Below are positions 1 through 11,693 of a stretch of 64,000 bases of DNA, one piece after another. The notes beneath the pieces are model-generated. The model worked only from the letters and a program-made list of their open reading frames with translations, did not search any database and was not told the origin of the DNA. Numbering within the stretch: position 1 is the first letter of the stretch; the number at the start of each line of letters is the position of its first letter. This stretch comes from Lithobates sylvaticus. Lineage: Eukaryota > Chordata > Amphibia > Anura > Ranidae. Both the position numbers and the translations under genes were made by a program. Where the stretch lies: NCBI GenBank assembly GCA_028564925.1, contig CM053034.1, forward strand, positions 91,573,499 to 91,637,498, given 5' to 3'.

Positions 1-1027
1 AGCCGAGATCTGCACCCTCATGCCCCGTACACACGATCGGAAATCCTGACAGCAAAAGTCAGATGAGAGCTTTTGGTCGGTAATTGCGACGGTGTGTATG
101 CTCCATCGGACTTTTGCTGGTGGAATTCCCGCCAGCAAAAGATTGAGAGAAGGTTCTCTATTTTTCGGTCAGAAAAAGTTCCAATCAGAAATTCCGATCA
201 TCTGTAGCAATTTTTACACGTAAAATTCCTACATATGCTCGGAAACAATTCAACGCATGCTCGGAAGCATTGAACTTAATTTTCTTGGCTCATCGTAGTG
301 TTGTACGTCACCGCATTCTTGACAGCCGAAAGTTCAGAGAACTCTGTGTATATGCAAGCCAAGCTTGAGCGGAATTCCGTCGGAAAAACAATCCAAGATT
401 TTTCAGACGGAAATTCCGCTCGTGTGTACGGGGCATCAGTGTCTTTGTTTGTAGGCCCATCTCCAGGCCTGCTTGCAAGAATTCCAACACCTGTGCCTCC
501 CGTGGCGCTAGAGGATCGAATCCTTTGTATCTTGAAAAGGCGTCAAATCTTTCCCATACCTTAGAATAAGTTTTGTTAGTCGTTGCTGCCCTTGCGTTTA
601 GTAAGGTTTCGATGACTGAGGCCAAACAGCCTGCCTCTCCTAGCCTTTGCCTCTCAACTTCCAGGCTGCCAGATGAAGCTTGGTAGGGTTTCTGTGGCAC
701 ACCTGACCTTGTTGGAGGAGATTCAGTATTTTTGGTAATGTTATCGGGGTTTCCATTGCCAAGGCCTGTAGTAATGGGAACCATGGTCTGTGTGGCCACA
801 TAGGTATGATTGCTATCACTGTTCGTGGATGGTTGCGTATCCTGTTCAGCAATCTGGGAATTATCGATATTGGTGGAAATACATATGCCAGGCTGCAGAG
901 CCATTTGAAGCTGAGTGCATCCACTGCTTCTGCCTGCGGGAACTTCGCCCTTGCCAGGAATCGTCTGCACTTGCTGTTGGCCGAAGATTCGAGGTCTGGT
1001 TTACCCCACTGATCGCAGACCCACTGA
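1..1027 (-). mobile_element. DIRS-type tyrosine-recombinase retroelement, downstream fragment (fossil)
   Basis: On the minus strand, conceptual translation shows the end of a DIRS RNase H region (a stretch like CRRFLARAKFPQAEAVDAL, about 1,000-900). This is followed by the N-terminal helical core-binding domain of a tyrosine recombinase (about 660-440, containing TNKTYSKVWERFDAFSRYKG). DIRS elements use such a recombinase in place of a DDE integrase. The recombinase catalytic domain lies beyond the window start. A 415-bp MITE sits inside the recombinase region. The fragment stops at about 1,027, where the AT-rich repeat begins; its likely upstream half is at 29,863-31,375. It is broken and old. 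The family call rests on motif recall, not a search. Confidence 0.75.
21..435. mobile_element. PIF/Harbinger-like MITE inserted in the DIRS fragment
   Basis: Terminal inverted repeats TGCCCCGTACACACG and CGTGTGTACGGGGCA flank 415 bp without coding capacity. The 3-bp direct repeat TCA at 18-20 and 436-438 is the target-site duplication. A 3-bp TNA-type duplication fits PIF/Harbinger. DIRS sequence continues on both sides. A related element lies at 28,468-28,890. The superfamily is inferred from duplication length, since no transposase is present. Confidence 0.8.
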
Positions 1028-1097
1028 AAAACATCTTCCAAAATTCTAATTTCATATAAAATGAATTTGAATTTGAATAGAAAAGAATAGACTAGAA
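1028..1097. repeat. AT-rich hairpin repeat, left remnant
   Basis: This short stretch has the same words (catcttccaaaattc, gaatttgaatagaaaag) as the repeat at 7,997-10,650. It joins the DIRS fragment at about 1,027 and ends in the copy of aaaagaatagactagaa (1,081-1,097) that is the left target-site duplication of the LINE that follows. Confidence 0.8.
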
Positions 1098-1197
1098 GGG
1101 GGCGTGGCTTGGCGCGCAGCGAGGATGGCGGCTTGTTAGAGGAGCTCCGGAGAACCCGCGGTCCCAAGCCGACCATTCTGCACCCTAGCTCCCAAGA

Positions 1198-2304
1198 ATG
1201 AGCAAGCAGAACAACCGAACACCGCACACCCGATCCCGCCGTTCGGCGACGGCCTCACAAGGCAGGAACATCTCGGATCTCTTCAGATCGCAGTCACTAT
1301 CCAGGAGCAACGTGGTAGAAGCCAAGATGGCGCCGGCTCATGCTGAGGACGACTTCAGTGAGGACTCCCAGTCCGCGGCGGAGGACAATGGTAGGAGCCA
1401 CTTACACTCCCAGCACCCACTAACATACGCCGACATGTCCATGTTTGCTGCGGACATAAAATCCACGTTCTCTGCAGCAATAACGGATCTAAAATCCAAC
1501 CTGCTAGTGCTGACAGAGAAGATGGCGGCAGCTGAAACGGCGGGGAAGCACAGGGAGAAAGCCATACATAGACTGGAGAAAGTCACCTATTCACACTCCA
1601 ATCATTTTATAGAAATGAATAGACATTTGGAGGACCTTGATAACAGGGGGAGGAGGTGTAACATACGGGTCAGAGGGGTGCCGGAATCGGTGGATAATGA
1701 CCAAATTGTACCTGCACTACAGAGGGTCTTTAATAGCTTACTGGAAAGGCCTGAGGACACCGAGATAGAGTTTGTAAGAGCGCACAGGGCCCTGAGAGCA
1801 CGAGGCCCAGACAACATGCCCCCACGTGATGTTATCTGCTGCCTACAGAGCTTCACACTGAAAGAAGATATCATGCAGAAAGCACGCCGCAACGATCAAA
1901 TTGTGTTTAATGGGGAAGTGATAATGCTCTTTCAGGACCTGTCCCAAATAACTCTGAAAAATCGCAGAGCCCTGAGGCCCTTACTAGACAGGCTACGGGA
2001 AAAAGACCTGCGGTATACCTGGCGCTTCCCCTTTGCCCTATTGGTGTCACACAATGGCAGACAACACACATTGAGATCACCGGACGACCTGCCGGAGTTT
2101 TGTAATGCCCTGCAGCTGGGGGACATCGAATTGCCAGACTGGTACCAAGAATTTCTTCTTCCACCGGTCCAAAGGAGCCCGTCTGTCTCCCCTTTTGCCT
2201 CACCCGACAAAAGACCAGCTAAGAAGCTAAAGCAAAGCAGACAGGGGGGGCATCCCCCTGGCACACCCAGAGCCCGCCAACCTGGAGCTCCGGAGGACCC
2301 ATGA
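1198..2304 (+). CDS. LINE 1 ORF1 protein (RNA-binding, L1 ORF1p-like)
   Basis: The 368-residue protein has a basic, Ser/Arg-rich N-terminus, then a helical region likely to form a coiled coil (about residues 75-135), then an RRM-type domain opened by RRCNIRVRGVPES (about 151-163), and a C-terminal domain rich in basic residues. L1 ORF1 proteins trimerise through the coiled coil, bind the element's RNA and act as chaperones during target-primed reverse transcription. The ATG at 1,198 follows closely on the 5' leader and is the first in frame. The C-terminal tail is basic and proline-rich. The paralogue in LINE 3 shares the RRM layout but is clearly diverged. Confidence 0.9.
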   Translation: MSKQNNRTPHTRSRRSATASQGRNISDLFRSQSLSRSNVVEAKMAPAHAEDDFSEDSQSAAEDNGRSHLHSQHPLTYADMSMFAADIKSTFSAAITDLKSNLLVLTEKMAAAETAGKHREKAIHRLEKVTYSHSNHFIEMNRHLEDLDNRGRRCNIRVRGVPESVDNDQIVPALQRVFNSLLERPEDTEIEFVRAHRALRARGPDNMPPRDVICCLQSFTLKEDIMQKARRNDQIVFNGEVIMLFQDLSQITLKNRRALRPLLDRLREKDLRYTWRFPFALLVSHNGRQHTLRSPDDLPEFCNALQLGDIELPDWYQEFLLPPVQRSPSVSPFASPDKRPAKKLKQSRQGGHPPGTPRARQPGAPEDP

Positions 2305-3506
2305 CAGAAAGATGAAGTTTTTTTTTGATCACACCTATGCGGTTTGAACATCTCAGGTTCAGTGTTTTTGTTCTGGTTTTAGTTTTATTCCCCTTGGTTT
2401 TTTCTTTTTGCTTGCTGGCTCCCTCCCACACCTACTAACACCCAAGGATATACCCAGAGGTCCATCTACCGTGTACTGACGCTACTCGGTTGCCCAAGGG
2501 GGGAGCAGGGGCATACACCCCCACTCAGCCTGACACCTGGAAGGCCCCTCAAACATGCCCATCTACCTGAGAGGTGAAAAGGCCCCGACACATCTGACTG
2601 CAGAATACACTTCTCAAGCAACATACAGATGGACTGAACAGAGGGAGGCACTTTCCCTGACATACCCGGGAACGTGCACCTTGCAGCTAAGATCAATGAG
2701 ATCCAGACTTTACGATTGAGTGGTAACGCTGTAAACTAGCATATCCTTACTTATCTAGCCTTGTTTTGCTTTTATTTTATTTATTTATTTTATTTTATTC
2801 TGCGTTACTTATTTTATTTCATTTTATATATTTTATTTATTTTATTACATTTTTCGCCCTACGGTCTTGCCCTCCTCTGACGGTATACAAGGTTTACGCC
2901 TAGGATTAAGAGTCTAGAATGCACGAATTCACTTTTAGGTGAAGTTTGAGATTCCTCCGGGGGGGGGGCCCCCCCGGCCGGTGGCCGGGACGGGATATGG
3001 ATCCCCAAAATTGATTGGGGTGATACCCTGTCTGGGGTGCGCCGGCTGGCGCCCTCCTGTCCTCACTAATTGGAGGAGTATTCGGTTGTTCTGTTGATTA
3101 GCACTTATAATACGGTGCAGAATGGTTTGATATAGCACGTTTTTTGTTTAAACTCAATTGCAGAAAAGTGGCCGCGGGCCTCCCCCACCTCCGCCACTAC
3201 AGTTACATTTTTTTTCTTTGCTTGTTTTGTATTCTCATTATCCCCTGTACCAGGACTGGTACTGAGGGGTAATTCACTCCTGTCTCACTCTCCATACCGA
3301 GATTGACACAGGATATCCCTGCTGCTACCTCCCACTACCCCACAAGGTACACCCAGGGAGACCTTAGTCCCTGGTTAGTACTCCTAATCAGACCTCACGG
3401 ATAGAATATCTATTCGAAGGCAGTATAACATAATCTTCTCCTTCTCTGTTTTCTCCCTTCCACTACTCTTCCCTTTATCTTTCTCTTAACTGGTAGATCT
3501 ATACGC

Positions 3507-6500
3507 GTGGGTAGACATCACTTGAAAGAATACCATACTGTAATAACATATCTCCTGTACAGTGTCTCCCATAGGTACCAGGTCTCCGAATCTGTCCAGG
3601 GCGGTGCAATGGCATACTCATCGATGGGCCACTGCCCCACAGTGATATCTCACAATGTCAGAGGTCTGAATACCCCTGAAAAACGGATCGCCCTCCTAAG
3701 GGAGCTCAAGAAAGGTAGGCCTCACTTCGCCTTCTTGCAAGAGACGCACTTTAGAACAAGCAATGTACCCAGGCTCACTGATTCCTATTTCACTACAGTA
3801 TATCACGCTACCAATGACTCGGCTAAGTCGAAGGGGGTCTCTATACTAATTAGCAGAGAGGCCAACTTTGAGCTGACGGACAAACTGATAGACCCTGAAG
3901 GGAGGTTTATCTTCCTGAAGGGGAAATACTACGGGGTACCAACGACATTGGCTAATGTATATTTCCCGAATACCTCACACCTGACTTTTTGCAGACGGGT
4001 AATGGGGGAGCTTGGAGTGTTTGGCTCGGGACGCATAATCCTGGGCGGGGACTTCAACCTCCCCCTGAACCCTCTAACTGACACATCGACAGGCACATCA
4101 TACATTAGATACAGAGTACTGAAGAGCCTGAAATCAATTTTGTCCTCGATGCATCTGGTGGATACCTGGAGATATCTTCACCCAGATGGGAAGGACTTTA
4201 CTTTCTATTCTGCCCCCCATGCCAGGTACTCAAGAATTGATTACATTTTCATTTCACGAAAGGACCTACATCTAGTGGAAAGGGCAAACATTGGTATACA
4301 ATCCTTCTCGGATCACGCCCCCGTCTCTCTTTCACTGGCCTCTGATGTACCCACACATAGGAGACAGTCTTGGCGACTGAATTCCTCGCTTCTGACAGAC
4401 TGTGAATTATTGCCAAAACTCACCAAGCAATTGCAAGAATTTTTTAGCTTTAATTCAATACCAGAGACAGACCCCTTGATGACATGGGAGGCTCACAAAT
4501 GTTACATGCGAGGGGAATTGATGAGGGCGGGAGCTAAGCGAAAGAGGGACAGGGAAAAACAGATCTCAAAATTAGTAGATAGAATCTCGCAACTAGAACT
4601 ACAACATAAGCAATCCCTCACCAAACAGACGGCGACTGAACTACTTGACACCCGAAAAGCCCTACAACAAATATTAGATGCCACCACTAAACGGTTCCTG
4701 TTTTTCAGGAAAAAAATATACTACGAACACGGGGACAAAACAGGCAAATTCTTAGCCAGAGCCCTAAAAGACCCCCGCCTTAGCAACAACATTAAGGGTA
4801 TACGAAACAAACAGGGAACGTTAGATCAGACGGATGAGCAGATTGCACAACATTTCCACTCCTACTACTCCAATCTCTATAACCTACCGAACCCTCACAA
4901 ACCACCCGACATGCAAGGAACCAGAACACAAGCAATTCATGAATACTTGCGCGGGGCAGAAATGCCCACGCTACACACCACTGACACTGAGCTCCTTGAA
5001 CGGCCCATTGAGGAAATAGAAGTTAAAGCGGCAATAAAAGATATGAAGAATGGGAAAAGCCCGGGCCCTGATGGCTTCTCCTCTATATATTATAAGACCT
5101 TCCTAGACAACCTGACTGGCCCACTTCTAAAAGCTCTAAATTCATTTGCTACACCCAGGGAAGTCCCCCCGATGTTCCTTGGGGCACACATAACAGTCCT
5201 GCCCAAACCAAACAAAGACCCAGAACACTGCCCTAGCTATAGACCAATTTCGTTACTGAACCTTGATGTTAAAATCCTGACCAAAATATTAGCAAACAGA
5301 CTTAAACCACTACTACACACCATCATAGGCCCAGAGCAGGCAGGGTTTATGCCAGGCAGAGAGGCAAAAGACAATGTAACAAAGGCACTAAACCTTATAC
5401 ATGCAGCTAGGGAACGAAAGATCGAGGGCCTTCTTCTGTCTACAGACGCGGAGAAGGCCTTCGATCGAGTAGCATGGGACTACATGTTGGCAACGTGCGA
5501 ACATGTTGGCCTTGGTACCCGCATGATGAATTGGATCTCGGCGATATACCAAAACCCATCAGCAAAACTACGAATAAATGGAACCCTGTCCGAAACGATA
5601 AAAATAACCAATGGTACAAGACAAGGGTGTCCCCTCTCGCCAATCCTCTTCATCATCTCGTTGGAACCTTTCATTAGGAAAGTGAAGTTATCACCAGATA
5701 TTGAGGGTTTCTGGGTGGGTCAACGGGAATTTAAAATCGCTGCATACGCCGATGATTTGCTATTTTTCCTAACGAAACCCCTCACGTCAATTCCCACACT
5801 GCTAAGGGAGTTCACGGTGTACGGGTACGTCTCCTATCTAAAGATCAATTATACGAAGTCTGAGGCGATGAATATCACCATGACAGAGGATACACTACAT
5901 AGCGCACAACTAAATAGCACCTTCAAATGGGTATCCTCTGCCATGAAGTACCTCGGCGTATGGCTAACCCCACAGATATCTCAAATTTTTGAGAGGAATT
6001 TCCCACCCATGCTCAAAATCATAAGACAAGATTTGCTGTCCTGGCATACTAACAAACATTTCTCATGGTTCGGGAGGGCAGCCATCTGTAAGATGTCAAT
6101 ATTGCCCAGAGTGCTGTATTTATTCCGGACCTTACCGGTCCTGATTCCACAGTGCTTTTTCAAAACCCTACAAACAATCCAGCTTGAATTTGTTTGGGCA
6201 CACAAGCGCCCGAGAATCAAATTTGAGTTAATGACTAGGGCGAAAGAAAGAGGGGGAATGGGCCTGCCCGACTACAAACAATATTATCACGCCTCACATA
6301 TGACCAGAATCCTGGATTGGCATTGCCACCAGGACACTAAAGACTGGGTCCCCCTAGAAAATGAGTTAAGCCCGATTCCCCTGAGGTTCTCCCCATGGGT
6401 TTCGATGAAAAATTACCCACCGACTCTGCGACAACACCCCCTTCTGAACACCACCCTATCTATATTCCACTCAATCATTAAAAAGACAAACGTATCTTCA

Positions 6501-7457
6501 CCCTTAAGCCCCTTGACACCACTTAAAGACAACCCGGACTTTCCACCAGGGGTAGCGAACCGTGCGTTACAGAAACAAGACGAGAATACACCTTTGCTTA
6601 CCAGCCACTGTTTTGAGAACGTCCTTATTAAGGACTACCAGAAACTGAAAGGAGAGGCCCATGTGCAGGATATGCCCCTATGGACATACTTCCAGATACG
6701 AAGTTATGTAAACGATGCACGACGCAAAATGCACTTTACTAGACAAATGACAGATATGGAATCAGTGTGCCTGGAGGGGGCCCCAATACCCAAAGCCACC
6801 TCCTTAGCATATGCCTGGCTCCAGGCCTCAGCACCGCACGCCCTGGACAGATTTCGGAAGAAGTGGTCGGAGGAACTTAACATAGAAATAACAGACACAC
6901 AATGGCAAAAAGCCTGTATACTAGCACATAAATGCTCCTTGAGCACCAGAATGCAGGAAACTGCGTATAAACTGCTTACACATTGGTATGCCACTCCGGT
7001 CAAGTTACATAAGTGGTTCCCCCAAACCTCGGATCTTTGCTGGCGATGTGGACAAGACAAAGGTACGGTCCTACACATCTGGTGGCATTGTCCTCTTATC
7101 ACACGATTCTGGGAAAAAGTGGTTACAATCATTCGCCATGTCACTGATACCTCGTTGAAGCTGGATGCGGCCGGTTGCCTCCTCCATGTTACCAACTTCT
7201 CACTCTCCAAATACAAGAAATCCCTGTCCAAACATATGCTTAATGCGGCTAAAACGCTCATACCATTATACTGGAAATCTACTGGGGTCCCCTCTGTTAA
7301 AGAGTGGCTTCATAGGATAGGGGACATATGTGGCATGGAGGAGACAAGGGCCCAGTCCAATGATGATGCGGATGGATACCACAAAACCTGGGCCCCTTGG
7401 GTTGCTTTTAGATTTTCTGAAGAATATGAGAAACTTAACCTACCCAACCTTGGCTGA
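3507..7457 (+). CDS. LINE 1 ORF2: AP-type endonuclease and reverse transcriptase
   Basis: The open frame is 1,316 residues. The ATG at 3,609 (residue 35) is at least as likely a start, since the endonuclease begins just after it. The endonuclease domain (about 45-275) has NVRGLN, FLQETHF, GGDFNLPLNP, RIDYIFIS and SDHAP. The reverse transcriptase (about 500-800) has SPGPDGF, SYRPISLLN, DAEKAFDR, GTRQGCPLSP and the catalytic YADD box. A C-terminal CCHC knuckle (CWRCG..HIWWHC, about 1177-1197) is typical of L1/Tx1 ORF2. The protein nicks genomic DNA and copies its own RNA at the nick. No key motif is missing and no break is seen, so it looks functional. Confidence 0.95.
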   Translation: MGRHHLKEYHTVITYLLYSVSHRYQVSESVQGGAMAYSSMGHCPTVISHNVRGLNTPEKRIALLRELKKGRPHFAFLQETHFRTSNVPRLTDSYFTTVYHATNDSAKSKGVSILISREANFELTDKLIDPEGRFIFLKGKYYGVPTTLANVYFPNTSHLTFCRRVMGELGVFGSGRIILGGDFNLPLNPLTDTSTGTSYIRYRVLKSLKSILSSMHLVDTWRYLHPDGKDFTFYSAPHARYSRIDYIFISRKDLHLVERANIGIQSFSDHAPVSLSLASDVPTHRRQSWRLNSSLLTDCELLPKLTKQLQEFFSFNSIPETDPLMTWEAHKCYMRGELMRAGAKRKRDREKQISKLVDRISQLELQHKQSLTKQTATELLDTRKALQQILDATTKRFLFFRKKIYYEHGDKTGKFLARALKDPRLSNNIKGIRNKQGTLDQTDEQIAQHFHSYYSNLYNLPNPHKPPDMQGTRTQAIHEYLRGAEMPTLHTTDTELLERPIEEIEVKAAIKDMKNGKSPGPDGFSSIYYKTFLDNLTGPLLKALNSFATPREVPPMFLGAHITVLPKPNKDPEHCPSYRPISLLNLDVKILTKILANRLKPLLHTIIGPEQAGFMPGREAKDNVTKALNLIHAARERKIEGLLLSTDAEKAFDRVAWDYMLATCEHVGLGTRMMNWISAIYQNPSAKLRINGTLSETIKITNGTRQGCPLSPILFIISLEPFIRKVKLSPDIEGFWVGQREFKIAAYADDLLFFLTKPLTSIPTLLREFTVYGYVSYLKINYTKSEAMNITMTEDTLHSAQLNSTFKWVSSAMKYLGVWLTPQISQIFERNFPPMLKIIRQDLLSWHTNKHFSWFGRAAICKMSILPRVLYLFRTLPVLIPQCFFKTLQTIQLEFVWAHKRPRIKFELMTRAKERGGMGLPDYKQYYHASHMTRILDWHCHQDTKDWVPLENELSPIPLRFSPWVSMKNYPPTLRQHPLLNTTLSIFHSIIKKTNVSSPLSPLTPLKDNPDFPPGVANRALQKQDENTPLLTSHCFENVLIKDYQKLKGEAHVQDMPLWTYFQIRSYVNDARRKMHFTRQMTDMESVCLEGAPIPKATSLAYAWLQASAPHALDRFRKKWSEELNIEITDTQWQKACILAHKCSLSTRMQETAYKLLTHWYATPVKLHKWFPQTSDLCWRCGQDKGTVLHIWWHCPLITRFWEKVVTIIRHVTDTSLKLDAAGCLLHVTNFSLSKYKKSLSKHMLNAAKTLIPLYWKSTGVPSVKEWLHRIGDICGMEETRAQSNDDADGYHKTWAPWVAFRFSEEYEKLNLPNLG

Positions 7458-7980
7458 AAAATAACACCCCACCTTTGGGGAGGTATGTGAACAAACTGCC
7501 CATCAGGCAAAAACTTAGATGGAGAACCGAATTACAGATATAACTGAAATGTACCCCAATACTTAGGCTACCATATATGACTACCAACCCTCTATTTCTC
7601 TCTTCTCTGTCCCATACATCTAACTACTCTCTTCCTTTCTCTCACCTTTCCTATACTCATCTATATATCTTGACATTAAATGTCACCTGTTTCAATCTTA
7701 CTCGCCACCATATGGCTGACATAGAAGGTAATCATAACGAGACCAATATGAAAACTAGACATGTGATCTGAGCATTGAATGATATAACGAAAAGGCCTCT
7801 TTAGACCACTCACAGAAAATGTTGAATGTTAATTTGTTTTGAATCTTAATTGTTCCTGGTTTATTATTGACTGCCAACACAAAAAATGTACAGACAGGAT
7901 TGTACCTGTCTTCAAGTTATGCGATCACCTGTACTGTAACTTACCTTCAATAAACCTTTTGAATGAAAAAAAAAAAAAAA
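7458..7980 (+). other. LINE 1 3' UTR with polyadenylation signal and A tail
   Basis: About 500 bp of noncoding sequence follows the ORF2 stop. AATAAA at 7,949-7,954 lies about 12 bp before an A run that ends at the target-site duplication. Confidence 0.85.
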
Positions 7981-8309
7981 AAAGAATAGACTAGAAAAAC
8001 TATAGAACAGAATAGAAAAAAATATAATATATATATAACATCTTCCAAAATTCGAATTTCATATAGACTGAAATAAAATTTGAATAGAAAAGATTAGAAT
8101 ACAATAGAAAATAATAGAAAAGAATAGCATAGAAAAACAATAGAACAGAATAGAATAAAATATATATATTATTTTTTATTCTATTCTGTTCTATTGTTTT
8201 TCTATGCTATTCTTTTCTATTATTTTCTAATCTATTCTAATCTTTTCTATTCAAATTTGATTTCAGTCTATATGAAATTCGAATTTCGGAAGATGTCATA
8301 TATATTATA

Positions 8310-8765
8310 TTTTTTTCTATTCTGTTCCATTGTTTTTCTATGCTATTTTTTTCTATTCTATAATAGTCTTTTCTATTCAAATTCAAATTTATTCTTATAC
8401 TAAATTCGAATTTCGGAACATGGCTTCTGAAGTTCAAATTTTGTATAGAATGAATTTGAATAGAAAAGATTAGAATAAAAAGGAATAGAAAAGAATAGAC
8501 TAGAAAAACAATAGAACAGAACAGAATAAAATATAATATATATATTATATTTTATTCTATTCTGTCGTATTGTTTTTCTAGTCTATTGTTTTCTACTCTA
8601 TTCTAATCTTCTATATGGAATTTGAATTTCGGAAAATGATTATATAGAAATAGAATGAAAACTAATTCTAATAGAAAAGACCAGAATAGAAAAAACAATA
8701 GAACAGAATAGAAAAAAAAATATATAACCATCTTCCGAAATTGGAATTTGGTACAGAATGAATTT
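8310..8765. repeat. Direct duplication, copy 1 (about 455 bp)
   Basis: This block is almost identical to 10,019-10,474 (offset 1,709), including rare shared variants such as ttctgtcgtattg and the single-base runs. It is a recent local duplication within the AT-rich repeat. Confidence 0.8.
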
Positions 8766-8973
8766 GAATAGAAAAGATTAGAATAGAATATATTATATTT
8801 TTTTCTATTCTGTTCTATTGTTTTTCTATGCTATTCTGTTATATTATTTTCTAATCTATACTAATCTTTTCTATTTGAATTCAAATTCATTCTGTACCAA
8901 ATTTCAATTTCAGAAGATAGTTTAGCATAGAATAGAAAATAATAGAAAAACAATAGAACAGAATAGAAAAAAA

Positions 8974-9101
<128 letters not shown>

Positions 9102-9462
9102 TGTATATAAACCATCATCCGAAATTTGAATTTCATTTAAAATGAATTTGAATAGAATAGATTAGAATAGAGTAGAAAGGAATAGCCTAGAAAAACAATA
9201 GAACAGAATAGAATAAAATATATATATTATATTATGTTTTATTCTGTTCTATTGTTCGTCTAGTCTAGTCTTTTCTATTATTTTCTATTCTAATCTTTTC
9301 TATTCAAATTCAAATTCATTCTATACGAAATTCGAATTTCAGAAGCCATCTTCCGAAATTCGAATTTCGTATAGAATGAATTCAAATTCGAATAGAAAAG
9401 TTTAGAATATAATAGAAAAGAATAGCATAGAAAAACAATGGAACAGAATAGAAAAAAAAATA

Positions 9463-9501
<39 letters not shown>

Positions 9502-10018
9502 TAATATTTTTTTCTTTTCTGGTCTATTGTATTTTCTATTCTAGTCTTTTCAAAATTCGAATTTCATTTGATTTCATTCGATTAACAATACAGCAGAATA
9601 GAATAAAATATAATATATATATATTACATATTATTTTTTATTCTATCCTGTTCTATTGTTTTTCTAGTCTATTCTTTTCTACTCTTTATACGAAATTCGA
9701 ATTTCGGAAGATGGTTTTATATATATATATATAATATTTTTCTGTGCTGCTCTATTGTTTTTTTATGCTATTCTGTTCTATTATGTTCTATTTCATTCTA
9801 ATCTTTTCTATTCGAATGCAAATTCATTCTATACGAAATTCGAATTTCGGAAAATGGTTATATAGAAATCGAATTCTAATAGGAAAGACTAGAATAGAAA
9901 AAAAAACAATAGAACAGAATAGAAAAAAAATAATATATATAACCATCTTCCGAAATTGAAATTTGGTACAGAATGAATTCGAATTTGAATAGAAAAGATT
10001 ACAATAGAATATATTATA

Positions 10019-10474
10019 TTTTTTTCTATTCTGTTCCATTGTTTTTCTATGCTATTTTTTTCTATTCTATAATAGTCTTTTCTATTCAAATTCAAATTTA
10101 TTCTTATACTAAATTCGAATTTCGGAACATGGCTTCTGAAGTTCGAATTTTGTATAGAATGAATTTGAATAGAAAAGATTAGAATAAAAAGGAATAGAAA
10201 AGAATAGACTAGAAAAACAATAGAACAGAACAGAATAAAATATAATATATATATTATATTTTATTCTATTCTGTCGTATTGTTTTTCTAGTCTATTGTTT
10301 TCTACTCTATTCTAATCTTCTATATGGAATTTGAATTTCGGAAAATGATTATATAGAAATAGAATGAAAACTAATTCTAATAGAAAAGACCAGAATAGAA
10401 AAAACAATAGAACAGAATAGAAAAAAAAATATATAACCATCTTCCGAAATTGGAATTTGGTACAGAATGAATTC
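10019..10474. repeat. Direct duplication, copy 2 (about 455 bp)
   Basis: Second copy of 8,310-8,765. The copies diverge just beyond tggtacagaatgaatt. Confidence 0.8.
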
Positions 10475-10650
10475 GAATTTGAATAGAAAAGATTACAATA
10501 GAATATATTATATATTTTTTTATTCTGTTCTATTATTTTTCTATGCTTTTCTATTATATTATTTTTTCTATTCTATTCTAATCTTTTCTATTCTAATTCG
10601 AATTCGTTCTGTACCAAATTCCAATTTCAGAAGAAATATATATATATATT

Positions 10651-10915
10651 AGGGCTGTTACTGATTACAATTTTCGTGTTCGATTAATCAATTTTTTTTA
10701 ATCGATTAATCGACTAATTTTGATTAATTATAACGCAGTTTGCTACGGAAGTGACGTTCTGTCGCCGCCATCTTGCTACACCCCACACTCGTCCACAGTA
10801 AAGATATAAGGTGGAAAGCGGACATGTTGTTACACCCACTGGAGTTTTGCATTTTACAGGTATTTATAACAGTAAACTGCGTTTATATAGTCAAATACAG
10901 TACTTGCAACTCCAT
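10651..10915. mobile_element. hAT-like element fragment (5' end only)
   Basis: It starts TAGGGCTGTTACTGATTAC, then has two ATCGATTAATCGA-type words, as in the widespread vertebrate hAT elements that begin CAGGGCTGCAACTAACGATTA. It continues through a GC-richer stretch (gtgacgttctgtcgccgcc) to about 10,915, where another repeat begins. No matching right end was found. Confidence 0.55.
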
Positions 10916-11693
10916 CCAGGGCCGGGTTTCCCACAAGGCCACTCAGGCCAGGCCTCGGGGCGGCAGTGGTGCTCTGCTTTGCGCCCCAAACAGTGAAAGG
11001 GCCATGGGCAACTGCGCCGTTTGCCCTGCAGTAAAGACGGCCCTTGTGGGGGGGGGGGCGGCCGCAAAAGCCGAGAAGACGCCGCAGGATCGGCGCCACC
11101 CCCCCCACAAGGGCCATCTTTACCGCAGGAAAAATGGGGCAGTTGCCACAGGGCCCTTTCACTGTTTGGGGCCCTTTCACTGTTTGGGGCCCAAAGCAGA
11201 GCTGCCCCTTAAGCCCATGCGCTGCCCGCAAATTGTCGCTGAAAATCCCCACTGTCAGCATGAGCAGCACACACACGCAGTGCCAGTGCTGCTTTTTATT
11301 TGTTTAAGGAGTGGGACACGGGTGGGCGGGGCCTTGAGCTCCATTGACGCTCTGGCCCCGCTCCTTGCTATGCTGCATGCATGCAAGCATGATCGGACTC
11401 GGATGAACAGAGGCCTCGGTAGAAGGAGTCTGACTGTGGCGCGGAGTGGGGTCAAGTTAAACGAGCAGCAGCAGTGTGGAGCTATTGATCAGATTCAGAG
11501 CTGAGCTGTCCGGGAGGACAAGGTAGGTCTTCTTTCTCCTCCCCTGGCTCCCGCACCCCATGTGTAGAACTGGAAAAGTAGAATGTTTTAAAATTTAATG
11601 GGCACACTGGCTGCATTTGATGGGCACACTGTCAGCATATGATGGGCACACTGGCAGCGTTTGATGGCAGTTTGGCAGCATTTTATGGGCATA
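10916..11693. mobile_element. GC-rich hAT-derived fragment with internal hairpin and 23-bp minisatellite
   Basis: It begins CAGGGCCGGGTTTCCCAC, a hAT-type end. An inverted repeat (about 10,970-11,050 against 11,098-11,205) surrounds a G run, and a 20-bp unit is tandemly doubled at 11,152-11,191. At 11,597-11,690 about four units of a 22-24-bp motif (gatgggcacactggcagc) are repeated. The right terminus is not recognisable before the AT-rich repeat resumes. Open frames here are not credible genes. Confidence 0.5.

Larger units (their letters stand above)
1098..7980 (+). mobile_element. Full-length L1/Tx1-type LINE (LINE 1)
   Basis: This element has about 100 bp of GC-rich 5' leader, ORF1 (1,198-2,304), a 1.2-kb spacer, ORF2 (3,507-7,457), a 3' UTR with AATAAA at 7,949-7,954, and an A tail. 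It is flanked by a perfect duplication of about 16 bp (aaagaatagactagaa, 1,082-1,097 and 7,981-7,996) inside the AT-rich repeat. Both ORFs are open along their full length, so this is a young insertion that could have been mobile recently. The spacer holds a TTTTA-rich tract (2,765-2,850) and a G/C homopolymer patch near 2,960-2,975. The clade (L1 versus Tx1) is not settled by eye. Confidence 0.93.

Noticed and set aside
10773-11504. A 243-codon frame (MLHPTLVHSKDIRWKADM...) as a host gene
   Set aside because: It spans two different repeat fragments and an internal inverted repeat, so it cannot be one gene.
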